Of a stretch of 64,000 nucleotides of DNA, positions 1 to 11,319 are shown piece by piece. Position numbers and translations under genes: made by a program. Below the pieces are notes generated by a model. It saw only the letters and a program-made list of their open reading frames with translations, searched no databases and was not told the DNA's origin. Within the stretch, counting starts at the first letter, position 1. The number at the start of each line of letters is the position of its first letter. The stretch comes from Chelonoidis abingdonii (Eukaryota; Chordata; Testudines; Testudinidae), in the NCBI RefSeq assembly GCF_003597395.2, contig NC_133773.1, forward strand, positions 145,943,329 through 146,007,328, read 5' to 3'.

Positions 1-299
1 CAAAACAGTCCCTGTAAATCCATATTCCAAATACTTGAAATCATATTTGCAATTTCTTAGTTTTTTACTGTTCGGATCCTCATTGTCAGCTCTTCTTTTG
101 CTGCAAGTGGCAATCAACTCCCCTTCCTTACCCCCCTTTCCACCACTTTTCTTCAGAATATGGTCCATTGCTAAAATTATTTCTACAGCAACTTTTCAAA
201 CTAGCTTCAACCACAATGTGCTGAGTCAGTTGCTAGGTAACCATTTCAGACAGTTCTGACAGACACGTGCCTGAGTAGAGAAAGTGACGCATTATAAAA

Positions 300-431
300 T
301 AAAATAACTTTAACTTAATAGAACCACTTTTATTACTATTATTATTGTGTCATTTGTCTTTGTCTAGGTGACCCCATGAAAACAAACTTGTGATCCACTC
401 TGAAGTCATGACACACAGCTTGAGAACCGCT
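300..431 (-). mobile_element. hAT terminal fragment
   Basis: The reverse complement of 340-431 starts AGCGGTTCTCAAGCTGTGTGTCATGACTTC, the end of a Charlie-like hAT. The other terminus was not found. The AT-rich stretch before it (1-300) may belong to it, but I see no proof. Confidence 0.45.
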
Positions 432-1028
432 ACAGTAGAACTTCTAGGTTAACCTCCAACATAGCAGGGTGTAGCAAAATGAACAGGAGTTGGAAGGCTG
501 TTGCCAAAGTCCTGGCAGACCTGTGTTACTGTGAAGTACCAGAGTGAGGGGGAAGACACCAACCTGGGCCCTGGGGCATGCGCAGGACTGGGGTTTGCCA
601 TTTCCTGTCTGGAAACACAGATCAAGCTTTCACAGGGCAGCTTGATGTGAAGTTCACCACAGCACAGGCTCAATGCCAATTTTTCTCTGCTTCAGAGAGA
701 CAAGGTTAGGCTTGGCTAAGCTGCATAAATTTGGGCTGGGATGAGGGCACCGGGAGTTTGCAAACCAGACCTTCTGAGGCTGGAGGGGTTCGGGATGCTG
801 ACCTTCTCTAGGCGGCATTCCAATAGGTGGTTGTCAATCGTAATACTGAGTTTGATCAAGGTGTTCAGACCAGCTTGTGGCTCTACTTGTGCTAGCTCAT
901 CATCAATCTAATCTTCAAAGCCAATATGGGAGTGGTAACGATGCTCAGCCTCCTTCCATGTGGTGTCAGCTACCAGACACCAAAACTCTGTGACATAATT
1001 AGCAACTGGCCATTGTCCCTGCTACAGG
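432..1028. other. No recognisable feature
   Basis: Unique-looking sequence with no convincing ORF, splice-site pair or repeat that I can name. Confidence 0.5.
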
Positions 1029-1036
1029 ATCTAGGA

Positions 1037-1754
1037 CAGTGGTTTTCAAACTGTGGGTCATAACCCAGTACTGAGTCACGGTGGATCTGGTCAAAACCAC
1101 CAACCGGGCCATTAAAAGTCCAGTTGGAGGTGCTGCCTGGCTAAGGAAGGCTAGTTCCTACCTGTTCTGACACCGTGCTGCACCCTGGAAGTGGCCAGCA
1201 GCAGGTCCTGCTCCTAGGCAGGGGGGCCATGAGGTTCTGTGCGCTGCCCCCACCTTGAGCATTGGCTCTGCACTCCCATTGGCCGGTTCCCAACCAATGA
1301 GAGATGGGTGAGGAGGTGCCTGTAGACGAGAGCTGCACAGAGCTGCTTGCATGCCTCCGCCTAGGAGTCAGACTTCCTGCTGGCTGCTTCCAGGGCGCAG
1401 CACTATCTGCAGTGCCAGGACAGGTGGGAAGTCTGCCTCTGCACCCTGGCTGTGCCGCTGACCGGGAGCTGCCAGAAGGAAGCCTGCAGCCCAACCCCCT
1501 GCTCTAGCGCTGAGCCCCCTCAAACCTGGAGCCCCCTCCTGCACCCCAATCCCATCCTCCACCCAGAGCTCCCTCCCACACCCTGAACCCCTCATTCCTG
1601 ACCCCACCCCACAGCCCTCACCCCCACACCCCAACCCTCATCCCCAGCCCAAAGCCTTTTCCACACTTCAAACCCCTCATCCCCAGCTTTGTTGGGTTGC
1701 GGACATCAACAATTTTCTTCAACTGGGTCGCCAGAAAAAAAATGAAAATCACTG
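1037..1754. mobile_element. hAT (Charlie-like) element, 718 bp, TSD ATCTAG..
   Basis: The ends are CAGTGGTTTTCAAAC and, inverted, CAGTGATTTTCATTT. The flanks ATCTAGGA (1029-1036) and ATCTAGAG (1755-1762) agree at six of eight bases. The interior is CCCCAACC-rich with no transposase, so it is non-autonomous. Confidence 0.8.
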
Positions 1755-1844
1755 ATCTAGAGTGCATCCTCAGCTATGCACACGCAGCTCAGGTCATCAA
1801 AAATTACCACTGTGGCTAGAACAAAGTCCTCAACCTGCTTCAGG

Positions 1845-1845
1845 N
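1845..1845. other. Single-N assembly seam inside an LTR
   Basis: The ERV-type LTR on its right stops here in mid-element; the left side is unrelated. Confidence 0.8.
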
Positions 1846-2293
1846 GCCTTACATAGGCTTTTCCAGGTGTAAGGACATTTCTCTGTTCTTACTGTGGAAA
1901 GTTACAGCAAAATGGAGTCTACAGTCACATGGGCCAGTTCCTGCACACCCTGCTGAGTTACAAGGCGTAACTGCCTTCTCTCAATGGGTCAATTGTGTAG
2001 CTAATGGTCCTTAATGGGCCATCAAGCAGGCTAAGCTGAGCTGACACCAACTTGTCTGGGATCTTTCCCAGTAACACAGGGCAAGTTTGAAATACAGAGC
2101 ATATACAGCCAATATTCATAACTTCAACTACAAAAATGATACAGACACACAGACAGCATAATCCTAACCAGTAACACGTAACCTGGTCTTAGACACCTTA
2201 TATGACCCCCTTTACATAGGTTTTGGTGCCACTACAGAACCTTGATTGCAAACCATGTTCTATATGGTCCCAGTTTATACCAATAACGTCACA
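1846..2293 (-). mobile_element. Truncated LTR of the same ERV-type family, minus orientation
   Basis: This is the reverse complement of the first ~448 bp of the 52.1-kb LTR, with its 5' terminus (TGTGACGTTATTGG) at 2293. It stops abruptly at the single N at 1845, just past the TATA-like region, and the sequence left of the N is unrelated. The missing 3' half is probably an assembly loss. Confidence 0.8.
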
Positions 2294-2344
2294 GGTGCCC
2301 AGAGGGCAGGGGGTGGCAAGAGATCTGGAGCACATGCCTCATGC

Positions 2345-2697
2345 CAGGGTGGCCAACTGCTAATTTCTGGAAACCAGACACTGCATCAGGAACCTCCCTG
2401 CCTTCTGCCTCCCCAATTCCCCCAAGGCCCCGCCTCTTCCCTAAGGCCCCGCCCACTGCGCACTCCTCCCCTCCCTCCCTCAGTCCTCTGCACTTCCTCC
2501 CCGCTAGCTGGGCCCCCTCTGCTCCGGCTGCAGCCCTGGCACAGAGCCTGCCTGCCAGGAGATGCAGATAGGAGGTGGCCCTGGCTGCCCCTGCGGGAAC
2601 CGAACGTTTTGTATCCAGTCAGTACATCTGACCGGACACTGTACAGGCTCCCTTCCGCCTGAACTTTCCGGTTGAAAAAGGGACACCTGGCAACCTG
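2345..2697. mobile_element. hAT-like MITE, 353 bp
   Basis: It starts CAGGGTGGCCAACT and ends GACACCTGGCAACCTG, which inverts to CAGGTTGCCAGG. The flanking octamers CCTCATGC and AATCGTGC match at five of eight positions. The body is the GGCCCCGCC-rich type common among turtle hATs. Confidence 0.65.
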
Positions 2698-4541
2698 AAT
2701 CGTGCCTACCCCTGCCGCAACCCGGCCCGCCGGGCTCATATCACAGCATCTCAGAGCCGGCTGGGAGCCCCAGCTCAGGCAGGAACCTCCCAGGTCGGGC
2801 GGATTAGGGGAGCTCTGACTGCATCCAAAGGGCTCTGCCAGCCACGCAGCATCACTGCCCTTTGCTCATGGCTCATGGCAGCCGCTGCCCTGGCCAGCCG
2901 GGCAGGAAGGTATTGCACGATGGGCAGAGGCCCTAGGTGAGCCCTCAGATCTCCTGCCATCCCTCTGGAAGCAGCCGCGGGAACTTGCCAGGCCCGGGTG
3001 CTGCGGACCAGCCATGCACAGAGTCCAAGGGTCTGGAGCTGAACTCAGAGGGGGTCGAATCCTGGGTGTTCCCCTCCCACAGTAGCAGCCTGTGGAGCTG
3101 CAGCCCCCATACAGCTGTGCAGACCCCATCCTCTGCAGCACCCCTTGCTACCTCCTCAGTGCGTGCCCTGGCCCCCTGCCCCCAGACAGCAGCACCCGCC
3201 CGCAGCAGGCAGAACCAGCAGGGATGGAGTCCCAGACTCCAAGGCCGACTGGACCATTGTGAGACCACTGGGGAGCCCAGGCCAGAGGCCTGCCCCACAA
3301 TAGCTTCTAGGGCAGAGCTTTAGACAACAGCTGATCTCAACGTCTTCACACAGCCCCCAGTGCAGCAAACACCCGCTGCCCCCAGGGGCACTGAGCTGAG
3401 AAGTGACCGGGGGATGCTCAGGAAATGGACCAGAGACCGCGTCAGTTGCAACATGAGAGGTCCCCTGTGCCCTAACAGGAACAAGGTGTGGATGGCCAGC
3501 TGGGCACTGCTCAGTCCCCCCAGATGCCAGCCTGGGCATCCCCCGGAGCTCACTGCCCAGTTATAGGGCTGGCACAGCCTCTCCCCTTTGCAGTGGCTAC
3601 AAGCTACTGCCCCGCGCTGTGCATGGCCCAGAGAGCAGGGGCGAGTGGCCAGTTCTGTCCTCCCTGGCAGCTGCCTGGGCTGTGCTCACCACAACAGCAC
3701 CAGCCCTTTGTACACCACAGTTAACTGCCCAGTGCCTGGGGATATGCCCACAGCCCACCCCAGCCAGGTCCTTACCTCATGTCACAGGGCAGACACAAGC
3801 TGGCTTCAGGGCCTGCTGCTGCCTCGGTTTCCCCTCCTCTCCAATGCTTCTCCTCAACCTTGCAGCATAGGCAGGTCACCGCGGGTGTAGCTGGATGTAA
3901 GAGTCCAGAGGGAATCAGAGTCACAAAACATGAATCTTCCTCCCCAGACTCTGGCCAGGCCCAGCCCTCTTCCTCCACAGCAGCCTGCAGCCCATCTCCT
4001 GGGCTCCACATCCAGCCTTGGTCAGCGGGGTGGCTGCCCCTTTCCCAAGCTGGCCACATGATGGGACCCCAGACCCACTCTCTACTGTGGGCTCCTGGGA
4101 GCAGAAACAAGCTACACTGCCCCATCTCTCCTTCTATGCCCCCTTCCTGGCCTGATGGCTGCCCTCTCAGAGGGCCACCCCTCCTGAGCCGCCCCCCTGA
4201 GGGCCCAGTCACATGACCCTACACCGTTCCCATCAGCAGGGAGACAGACTCTACCTGCACAGGTGAGACTGAGCCCACCTCCCTTAAAGGGCCAGCTCCC
4301 CCCGGCACACCCCACCCCTTCCGCAGCCCAGCTGGGAACGGACAGTGTCAGTCTGAGCTCCGCTCAGCCCGTTGGGTTTGTCTTTTTCAGAAAACACCCA
4401 CTCTTGCCCCCAGGTCCAACTGCAGCTATTGACTGGATGGGTGTACCTGTCACCAACAGCCGCAGGAAACCCCGCCCGGATCCCTGGCAGTGACTCTGCC
4501 CCAAGAACGACTCAAGATTAATGCAAAGAGCAAACTCTCTG
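2698..4541. other. GC-rich unassigned DNA
   Basis: Many overlapping ORFs on both strands reflect GC richness (low stop-codon frequency); none has domain-like content. A possible decayed MIR in minus orientation lies near 3820-3900. Confidence 0.5.
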
Positions 4542-5069
4542 GCTGTTGGCACCAGCTCCCCCCAACCCCTCCGGCTGTTGGCACCAGCTCCCCCAAACCC
4601 TCCAGTGGTTGGCACCAGCTCCCCCCAAACCTTCTGGTTGTTGGCACCAGCTCCCCCCAAACCTTCTAGTTGTTGGCACCAGTTCCCCCAAACCCTCCGG
4701 CGGTTGGCACCAGCTCCCCCAAACCCTCCAGCTGTTGGCACCAGTTCTCCCCAAACTCTCTGGCTGTTGTTACCAGCTCCCCCAAACTCTCCAGCTGTTG
4801 GCACCAGCTCCCCCCAAACCTTCCGGCTGTTGGCACCAGCTTCCCCCAAACCTTCTGGTTGTTGGCACCAGCTCCCCCCAAACTCTCCAGCTGTTGTTCT
4901 CAGCTCCCCCAAACCCTCCGGCTGTTGGCACCAGTTCCCCCAAACCCTCCGGTGGTTGGCACCAGCTCCCACCTATCCTCCGGCTGTTGTTACCAGCTCC
5001 CCCAAACCCTCCAGCTGTTGTTACCAGTTCCCCAAAACCCTCTGGCTGTTGGCAGCAGATCCCCCAACA
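4542..5069. repeat. Minisatellite, 17 units of 31-32 bp
   Basis: I count 17 head-to-tail units of the form GCTGTTGGCACCAGCTCCCCC plus AAACCCTCCG. Variants are GTTACC for GGCACC (units 8, 15, 16), TTCTCC or CTTCCC in the C-run, and CCG/CCA/CTG/CTA at the unit end. Lengths of 31 and 32 alternate irregularly. The lack of stop codons makes long ORFs in several frames (for example 4546-5352 plus, 4364-4972 minus). These are consequences of the repeat, not genes. Confidence 0.95.
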
Positions 5070-6539
5070 GAAGCAGTGTCACAAAGCAGAGCAGTGGAGC
5101 AGAAAGGGCTCCCAGTTCATCCCTGTGGTGCAACCCCATGGACGGTACAATGCAGGGAGTGCCCAGGAACGAGCCACTGTCTCTTGGACAGGTGCAGGAG
5201 GCCAAGAACCCCCCGGGGCTGAGGCTCTAGCTCGTCTGATGGCAGCTGGGAGCCAGTGGCACCCATGTGTCACCAATGCCAGGGACGGCCCTCCACCCTC
5301 GCTATCCCGTCTAGGCAGACGCAGACCACTGTGGGAGCACCAGCACCGCTGATTGCACGTGCAAAGGATCCTGGTGCACTAGTGCAACACTCAGTGCACT
5401 AGCTGCAGCTTTGGGGGGGCTCCCCAGGCCAACATGTGGCAGGAACCCAGCCCCGAGGTGGCACTGGCCTGGGACACTGTAGTAGGGTCCCAGAGCTGAA
5501 AGGCCAGGTCACAGCTCCCCAGGCCAGCGCAGATGGAAAAGGAGCTTGCAGCCCCTGCTCTGCTCTATCCCCATAGACACCCCTTGGCCTGAGACAGGCT
5601 GGGGGTGGGGATGGTGAGAGAGACAAGCTTTCGAGCCACTTCATCATGTCCGGGGCAGATGCTCCGAGCATCCCAGCTACACCCTGGGTGGAACAGGTGG
5701 GTTAGTGGAAGCAGGTAGCACATACTGCAGGACAGATGCCCCTCAGACCTAACCCGCAGGAGTCCTATGCAGGGAGGGGGCAGGGGCTGTGGGTCAGGGC
5801 AGGCCCTCAGCAGAGCTAGGGGGACCAGGGCTGGGCTAACAGGAGATGCCCTGGCTCTCGCTCCAGGTGGTGGTGAGCTGCAGACTTTTCCTCCTGATTA
5901 GCCAGTGTGCTTCTCCCTACCTTAGGCTGTCTTATGTCCCTCAGCTGTGAGCTCTGTGTCTGTTCAGCGCCTGGCACACCGGGGCTCTGAGCCTGGCTGT
6001 GCCCTCGAGACTACCCTTACAGTAGTAACAACAGGAGCTTGCACCCCTTCGCTGCTGGGGCTGGATTGCAGTGCCGGTCCTGGAAAACCACCAGGTGGGC
6101 CCGGCCACAGACAAACCCAGAAGCCAGCTGCACCCCAAGAATGCTTTGCACACAACAGGTACTGCCACAGAAACACGTCCACCTCAGAACGGGCCGCGCA
6201 TCTCCCGAGACGGCTGGGGCTGGGTGAGACGTCTCGGGAGATGCGCTGCAGAGGGTCTGCATAGGGCTCGGGTGTGATGCAGCACGTCTCATGCCACATT
6301 GCAGGGGGACCCCCCCCCACCAATCCAGCGACCAGGCGTGTGATTCCTGGAGATCCACCCCGAGGTGCCTACACCGAGCACCAAACATGAAATATCCCCT
6401 TGGGAATAAATACACTGACACTTGATGCGTTGCTTCCTCCCTGCCCAGGGCAAGCCGGACTTTAAACCACAGCCCCAGAGAGCCCAGGGGACATTGCCCC
6501 TCACCCCTTCCCCATTCCTGCACCCCCTCCCCACAGCCT
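5070..6539. other. Unassigned DNA apart from the hairpin at 6196
   Basis: No gene or named repeat was recognised. ORFs are overlapping and low in information. Confidence 0.5.
6196..6246. other. Perfect 17-bp hairpin with 17-nt loop
   Basis: GCGCATCTCCCGAGACG (6196-6212) is exactly reverse-complementary to CGTCTCGGGAGATGCGC (6230-6246). The loop is GCTGGGGCTGGGTGAGA. The role is unknown; it could be a cruciform or a transposon relic. Confidence 0.9.
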
Positions 6540-6710
6540 TTCCCTGGACAGGGGGTGCACTGAGTGTCACTGCCTCTGCTTCCCAGGTGGGGAACTGATG
6601 CACAGAGAGGGGAAGTGACCCACTCATGGTCACGCAGCAAGTTGGAGCACAGCTGGGAACAGAACCCTGGTACCCTGAGGTCTGGTCCCCTACCCTGAAT
6701 CTTCCATCTT
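6540..6710 (+). mobile_element. MIR-like CORE-SINE
   Basis: The block GATGCACAGAGAGGGGAAGTGACCC, with CACGCAGCAAGTTGGAGCACAGCTGGGAACAGAACCC, matches the central and 3' part of MIR. Confidence 0.65.
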
Positions 6711-8179
6711 CTGGGGAACCCCGAGCTGACTCCACTGGCCGCAAAGGCCCTGCCTTGACCCCTGGGAGATCTCCAGGGCCAGCTTTCTGTCAGCATCCCG
6801 GCCACGTGCCATACGGCCACAGGCTTTGCTGAGATGGAGCGAGAGGGCATGAGCTCTTTCTGCAGGGATGCAAAGTGCCAGTCAGGGCGGCATCTTCCAG
6901 AGCTTCTGGCTCAGGAGTCAGCTCACAGATCCACAGCCTGTGAGACTAATGGGACCATTAGATGATCCAGGCTGAGCTCCTGTAGCGCACAAGCCAGAGA
7001 ATGTCACCCAGAAACTTGTCTTGCACTAAAGTCTCCCACCAGAAAGTCAGCCGTGGATCTGGCACCCACCCCTCCCTCGCTATCCAGTGGCTTTGCCCTC
7101 TTAGTGGAAGCCACAGAGCAGAGCAATCTCCCAGAACAGAGAGACACCGACAGCGGGAGTTTCGGTTGTTTATTGCCAAGCTCATGCCATCTGAATTTAC
7201 ACAACAGCAACAGCAAACAAACAAAGATATTTTCACCCAGCTTGGAGCCGGCGCGTGGTGCGCAGCCCCCGTCTCCCAAACCCCTTCGCCGCCAGGAGCC
7301 AGTTGCTACCGAGCCCAGCACCACACTTCCCTGGAGAAGCTGAATGCAAACAGTGCTTGCCTGCATCCTGGCTCTGGTTGGGGGATTTCAGGGAGGGAAC
7401 AGACGCCAGGGACGCTGCCAAATGTTGTAAGCTAAACATGAACATTGAATTCACGCTGCATATCACGCAAGACTGGGTGGTGGCAGCTGGGGGAACGCGC
7501 GTCCCTTGTGCTAACAATGTGTTGACAGCATCCTGACATCACACAGATGCTGACAGCATCTGCCTCTAAGAGCCACAACTATCGATCAGACAGCAGGTCC
7601 TCTACACAATCTCCTCCTGCCTGGCCCCAGCTCTTCTGGTCATCTCTGTCTCTGCCTGTCCTGGCTCTGGGGACCGGTGCCCCCTTGGGTCAGTCCCAGA
7701 TATGGGTGATGGAAATGGCCCAGTGGGTCCAACCCCCTGCTCATGGGAAGGACTCTTGACTGAGACGTTGCCAGCTGGTTTGCAGGGAGGGTCTCTGCCC
7801 AGAGACTGGCCCTGTCAGCAGCGAGACAGGGCATCCCAGCATCCTCACGGGTCCCCATCAGCCTCCCTCACGCAGCCAAGCCCCTTCCAGCACTTCCCCC
7901 AGTTCAGTCTTTGTTCCCCAGGGGTTTCCAGTTGTCTTGTGGGTGGGAAGAGAGGACATCACTCCGCACCTTAGATAGTTTTTCCATAGGGCGGGAACCC
8001 TTTGTTCCAAGCTAAGTTCCCAGGCCAGCTTGTGAAAAAATACAGGTACCAAATACGGGTACAGGTTCAGTGTCATGTGGTCTGGTCCCAGGCCCTTGCT
8101 GAGTCGTAGCAGCCATTACTCATAGGCTGGCTGAACGTTCCCAGGAAGGCGAAGTTCTTTCATGGTCCAGTGTCTTTGC
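6711..8179. other. Unassigned DNA
   Basis: Nothing identifiable. A CAACAGCAACAGCAAACAAACAAA run is at 7202-7225. Confidence 0.5.
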
Positions 8180-8320
8180 TGATGGGCCATCAGCACTGTC
8201 TGGCTTCTACATTGCTGTACCTGAAAGGGTCATTCTGGGTGTTTCCCAAAATAAGCACATTTGAAATATAGATACACAGTCAATATTTATAATTCCAGAT
8301 ACAAAAATGATACATGTACA
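8180..8320 (-). mobile_element. Divergent LTR relative, minus orientation
   Basis: The stretch with TTTGAAATATAGATACACAGTCAATATTTATAATTCC resembles, on the reverse strand, the middle of the 1.08-kb ERV-type LTR (the block before CAAAAATGATACA), with many differences. It ends where a Gypsy LTR begins at 8321. The left limit is uncertain; weaker similarity may reach to about 7950. Confidence 0.45.
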
Positions 8321-8436
8321 TGTGATGGAGTAGGGACTGTCTGTGTGGGGAACGGGAAAGCAGGGGATGTCTGTAGGTGAGGGACAGGTAGTCAGGTTGT
8401 AATGTGAGCCGGCAGGGGGGAGGGGGAGCTGCTGGG
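8321..8436 (+). mobile_element. Gypsy LTR 5' fragment, cut at a single N
   Basis: It begins TGTGATGGAGTAGGGACTG, the start of the LTR family seen at 10816, and matches it for about 110 bp. It ends at the N at 8437, after which unrelated AT-rich sequence starts. Confidence 0.7.
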
Positions 8437-8437
8437 N
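8437..8437. other. Single-N assembly seam inside a Gypsy LTR
   Basis: The Gypsy LTR beginning at 8321 breaks off here after 116 bp. Confidence 0.8.
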
Positions 8438-8904
8438 AGTATATAGTACTCTTCAAGGTATATCTAATCAGTGCCTAGGAATTTTCCATTATACACCAGT
8501 AAAGCTATCGATTCCCTAAAGCAATGCAGTTCCTTTCCCTCCAGTGCTGGCTGGCAACAGTTACTATTAATCTCCAGATGGAGTTCTTCAGTGTAGGATT
8601 GAGTTTACAGAATCCTGCAAATCAGCAGATATCTGCTTTATAACCATGTATATCTGCATCAGTGGATGCAGATGTGGTTGTATTGTGTACCATCTTTGTG
8701 GATTGCAGATTGGATACAGATCCAAATGTTTGTGTCTGCGCAGGGCTCTAACAGTGAGATAGGCTGGAGATGCATATAAAAGGTGGAGTGCAGCTCATGG
8801 GTCAGATGTGAGTTAACTATTGTGGATTGGGTATGGATCCAGATTTTTATATCCACACAGCGTTCTATTAATTTGCTATTAAACTCTCTGACAACTTGCC
8901 TACA

Positions 8905-9295
8905 AAGTGTGCAAGTGCTCACCAGCTGAAGTGTAAATTCTAGTGCATACTAGGTCATGTTCATAGAATATCAGAGATGGAAGGGACCTCAGGAGGTCAT
9001 CTAGTTTAACCCCCTGCTCAGGGCCAGACCAATCTCCAGACAGATTTTTGCCCCAGATCCCTAAATGGCCCCTCAAGGATTGAATTTACAACCCTGGGCT
9101 TAGCCGGCCAATGTTCAAACCACTGAGCTATCCCTCCCTCCATAGTTGCATCTCAAAACAGTAGTATGTCAACATGCACTAAAGAACTTTTAGTGTGTTA
9201 GCAGGAGCCACACAGCTAGTTGGTGCATGACACTCTGAGGCAACTAGAATATACACTTCAGTTGCTGTGAACTAATGCACTATGTTCACAAGCCC
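8905..9295. mobile_element. MITE with ~40-bp inverted repeats, interrupted by a SINE
   Basis: GCTGAAGTGTAAATTCTAGTGC (8928-8950) and the complement of 9238-9265 (ACTGAAGTGTATATTCTAGTTGC) are inverted repeats, and weaker pairing extends outwards. Between them lies a complete SINE. The superfamily is not determined. Confidence 0.6.
8961..9140 (-). mobile_element. tRNA-derived SINE with CR1-like tail (turtle Cry type)
   Basis: Read on the minus strand, the 5' part is tRNA-like, with a perfect pol III A box TAGCTCAGTGG (9120-9130) and a degenerate B box around 9078-9095. The 3' part is the CR1-type tail GAGGTCCCTTCCATCTCTGATATTCTATGA. Such SINEs with a tail shared with a CR1 LINE were described from cryptodiran turtles. 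This is the best single hint to the organism group. Confidence 0.8.
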
Positions 9296-9984
9296 TGAAA
9301 CTAATTCTCTAATGGTTATCTGAGAGGTCTGTCCTGCCATACATGATTATAGCTGGTGAAAATACCATAGTCTTAGACTGTCTGTGTAGGCACTGTGATC
9401 ATTTTTAATTGCTTGTCATTCAAGATGCTGGTACTTCTTGCCATAGAAAAAATAGTTCCCTAAGATAGCATGATTTTGCTTTTGCTTCCTTCAACTGATG
9501 CCCTTAAAAGGAAAAAGTGTAAAGCCAAAATGAGGGGCTATCATTTATACAATTGGATGGTCTCCTATGGTTGAAGGTGTCCTAGGTTACAAATTCATAA
9601 CAATATGCTGAAAGGATCTATTCCTAAGAAGTGCTGTGTGGATGCACAAGACCCACAAGGCAAATATAAGGGACAGAAAAGCAACACAGACTAAACCCGT
9701 GGAAGAGTACAACAGTGTTGTACCTAGTCGTTTGTCAGCGGTCAGTAGATAAGAGACTGGAATCAGGCATATCCTATGGAAACAGGGGCATGACCAGCTA
9801 CTACAACTACATGCCTACTACAAATGCTCATAAACCACTACAAACAAGTACAGTAACTAGCCACAGAACCTATTCCGTGCATTGTAAGATCACACTGTGA
9901 AGACATTAAACTCTATTGTATAATGTGGAAGTCATATTTATGGAGAGTCTGCCATTCTAAATACAATAGAAATGCAGGCTTACC
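9296..9984. other. AT-rich unassigned DNA
   Basis: No ORF with support and no named repeat; a 61-codon frame at 9715-9900 has no recognisable features. Confidence 0.5.
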
Positions 9985-10339
9985 AATACTTCGAGAATGG
10001 AGGTTGTTTGTAACTCTAAAACATTCATAGCTCCGAACAAAACATTACGGTTGTTCTTTCAAAAGTTTACAACTGAATATTGAAAAAGGAAGAAAAATGC
10101 TGCTTTTAACCATCTTTATTTAAATGAAACGAGCACAAATTTCCTTTCCTTGTCAAATCTTTCTTTTTAAAATATTTCTTTTATTTTTTAGTAGTTTACA
10201 TTTAACACAATACTGTGTTATATTTGCTTTTTTATTTTGCTCTGCTGCTGCCTGTTATGTACTTCCGGTTCCAAATGAGGTGTGTGGTTGACCTGTCAGT
10301 TCGTAACTCCAGTGTTCATAACGCTGAGGTTCTACTGTA
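9985..10339. mobile_element. Tigger/pogo-like MITE
   Basis: The right end, inverted, reads CAGTAGAACCTCAGCGTTAT, similar to the Tigger terminus, followed by TTACGAACTGAC. The left part has GAGGTTGTTTGTAACTCTAAAA, the matching inverted block with the outermost bases changed. TA follows the right end, as expected for a TA target. The body is AT-rich. Confidence 0.6.
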
Positions 10340-10442
10340 TTACTTATCCAAAATAAAAATGTAATTAAAAATTGAATTCAACCTCTATGCCACAGGAAGA
10401 TGGATGCTTTGATGGCCAATGCTCAACATACAGTATGTGCTA

Positions 10443-10684
10443 TCACGCAGGAGTGGATTTACCATGAAACAAACCATGCAGTGGCACAGGGGCCCCTAAC
10501 AACAGGGGGCCCCCCAAAATGCAGGACAAATATCTGACAACTTGCTCTTGAGTCCTGGCTGAGGTGCAGCAGGGCTCAGGCAGGCAGGCTGCCTGCATGC
10601 CATGGTCACTGGCCCCACACCACTCCTGGAAGTGGTTGGCTTCTGGCACATCTCTGCACACCCCTGGTGGGGGGGAGGCGGCTC
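10443..10684 (+). mobile_element. hAT-like 5' fragment up to the gap
   Basis: It starts near 10449 with CAGGAGTGGATTTACCATG, similar to the 5' ends of short turtle hAT elements, followed by the GGGCCCC-type core. It is cut by the N gap at 10685. Confidence 0.35.
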
Positions 10685-10784
10685 NNNNNNNNNNNNNNNN
10701 NNNNNNNNNNNNNNNNNNNNNNNNNNNNNNNNNNNNNNNNNNNNNNNNNNNNNNNNNNNNNNNNNNNNNNNNNNNNNNNNNNNN
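10685..10784. other. Assembly gap of 100 Ns
   Basis: Exactly 100 Ns, the usual placeholder for a gap of unknown size. It separates a hAT-like 5' end from a Gypsy 3' end, so most of a Gypsy element may be missing here. Confidence 0.95.
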
Positions 10785-11221
10785 ACCACCGCTCAGTTTC
10801 ATCCGAAGGGGAAGATGTGATGCAGTAGGGACTGTACTGTGGGGGGGAATGGGAGAGCCGGGGAATGTCGTTAGGTAAGGGACCGGATTTGAAAGCACTG
10901 TTACCGAGCCAGAGGGGGCAGGGGTAGCAACTTGGCCCGTGTATAGTCTGGACAAGGAAGGGCCGCTGGAAGGAGGGGCAGGTTCAGGTCGCTTTGGGCT
11001 GGTGTGGGAATTCAGGGATCCCGCTTGGATTACAAGCACCTGAACCCGAGAAGGACTCGATTGGGGGGTCCTGATTGGGCCTCCAGGCTCTGCTGTAACC
11101 TGCGTTCCTGTTGTCCAATAAACCTTCTGTTTTACTGGCTGGCTGAGAGTCACTGTGAGTCCCAGGAAGAGGGGTGCAGGGCCGGACTCCCCCACACTCC
11201 GTGAAAACCTCACATGACACA
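10785..11221 (+). mobile_element. Gypsy 3' end: last internal bases, polypurine tract and 3' LTR
   Basis: Bases 10785-10815 correspond to the end of the Gypsy internal region at 63530-63561, including a purine tract. The LTR runs from 10816 (TGTGATGCAGTAGG) to about 11221 (ACATGACACA), roughly 406 bp, with an AATAAA near 11118. The rest of the element would lie in the 100-N gap to the left. Confidence 0.75.
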
Positions 11222-11319
11222 TCTTGTACAAAATGCATCATAACTATGTCATAATCATAACATAATCATACCACTGTGATGCATATGGGGTGCAGTGTCT
11301 AACTCCCATCGCAGGGTCA

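Noticed and set aside
4364..5352. Long repetitive ORFs on both strands over 4.4-5.4 kb
   Set aside because: They are by-products of the 31-32-bp minisatellite, open in several frames at once and without a plausible exon context.
9078..9130. Functional tRNA gene on the minus strand
   Set aside because: The A and B boxes belong to a SINE with a CR1-like tail; no cloverleaf with an anticodon stem could be drawn.
10443..11231. 262-codon ORF spanning the 100-N gap
   Set aside because: It is open only because the Ns are read as unknown residues; the real sequence is hAT and Gypsy LTR.
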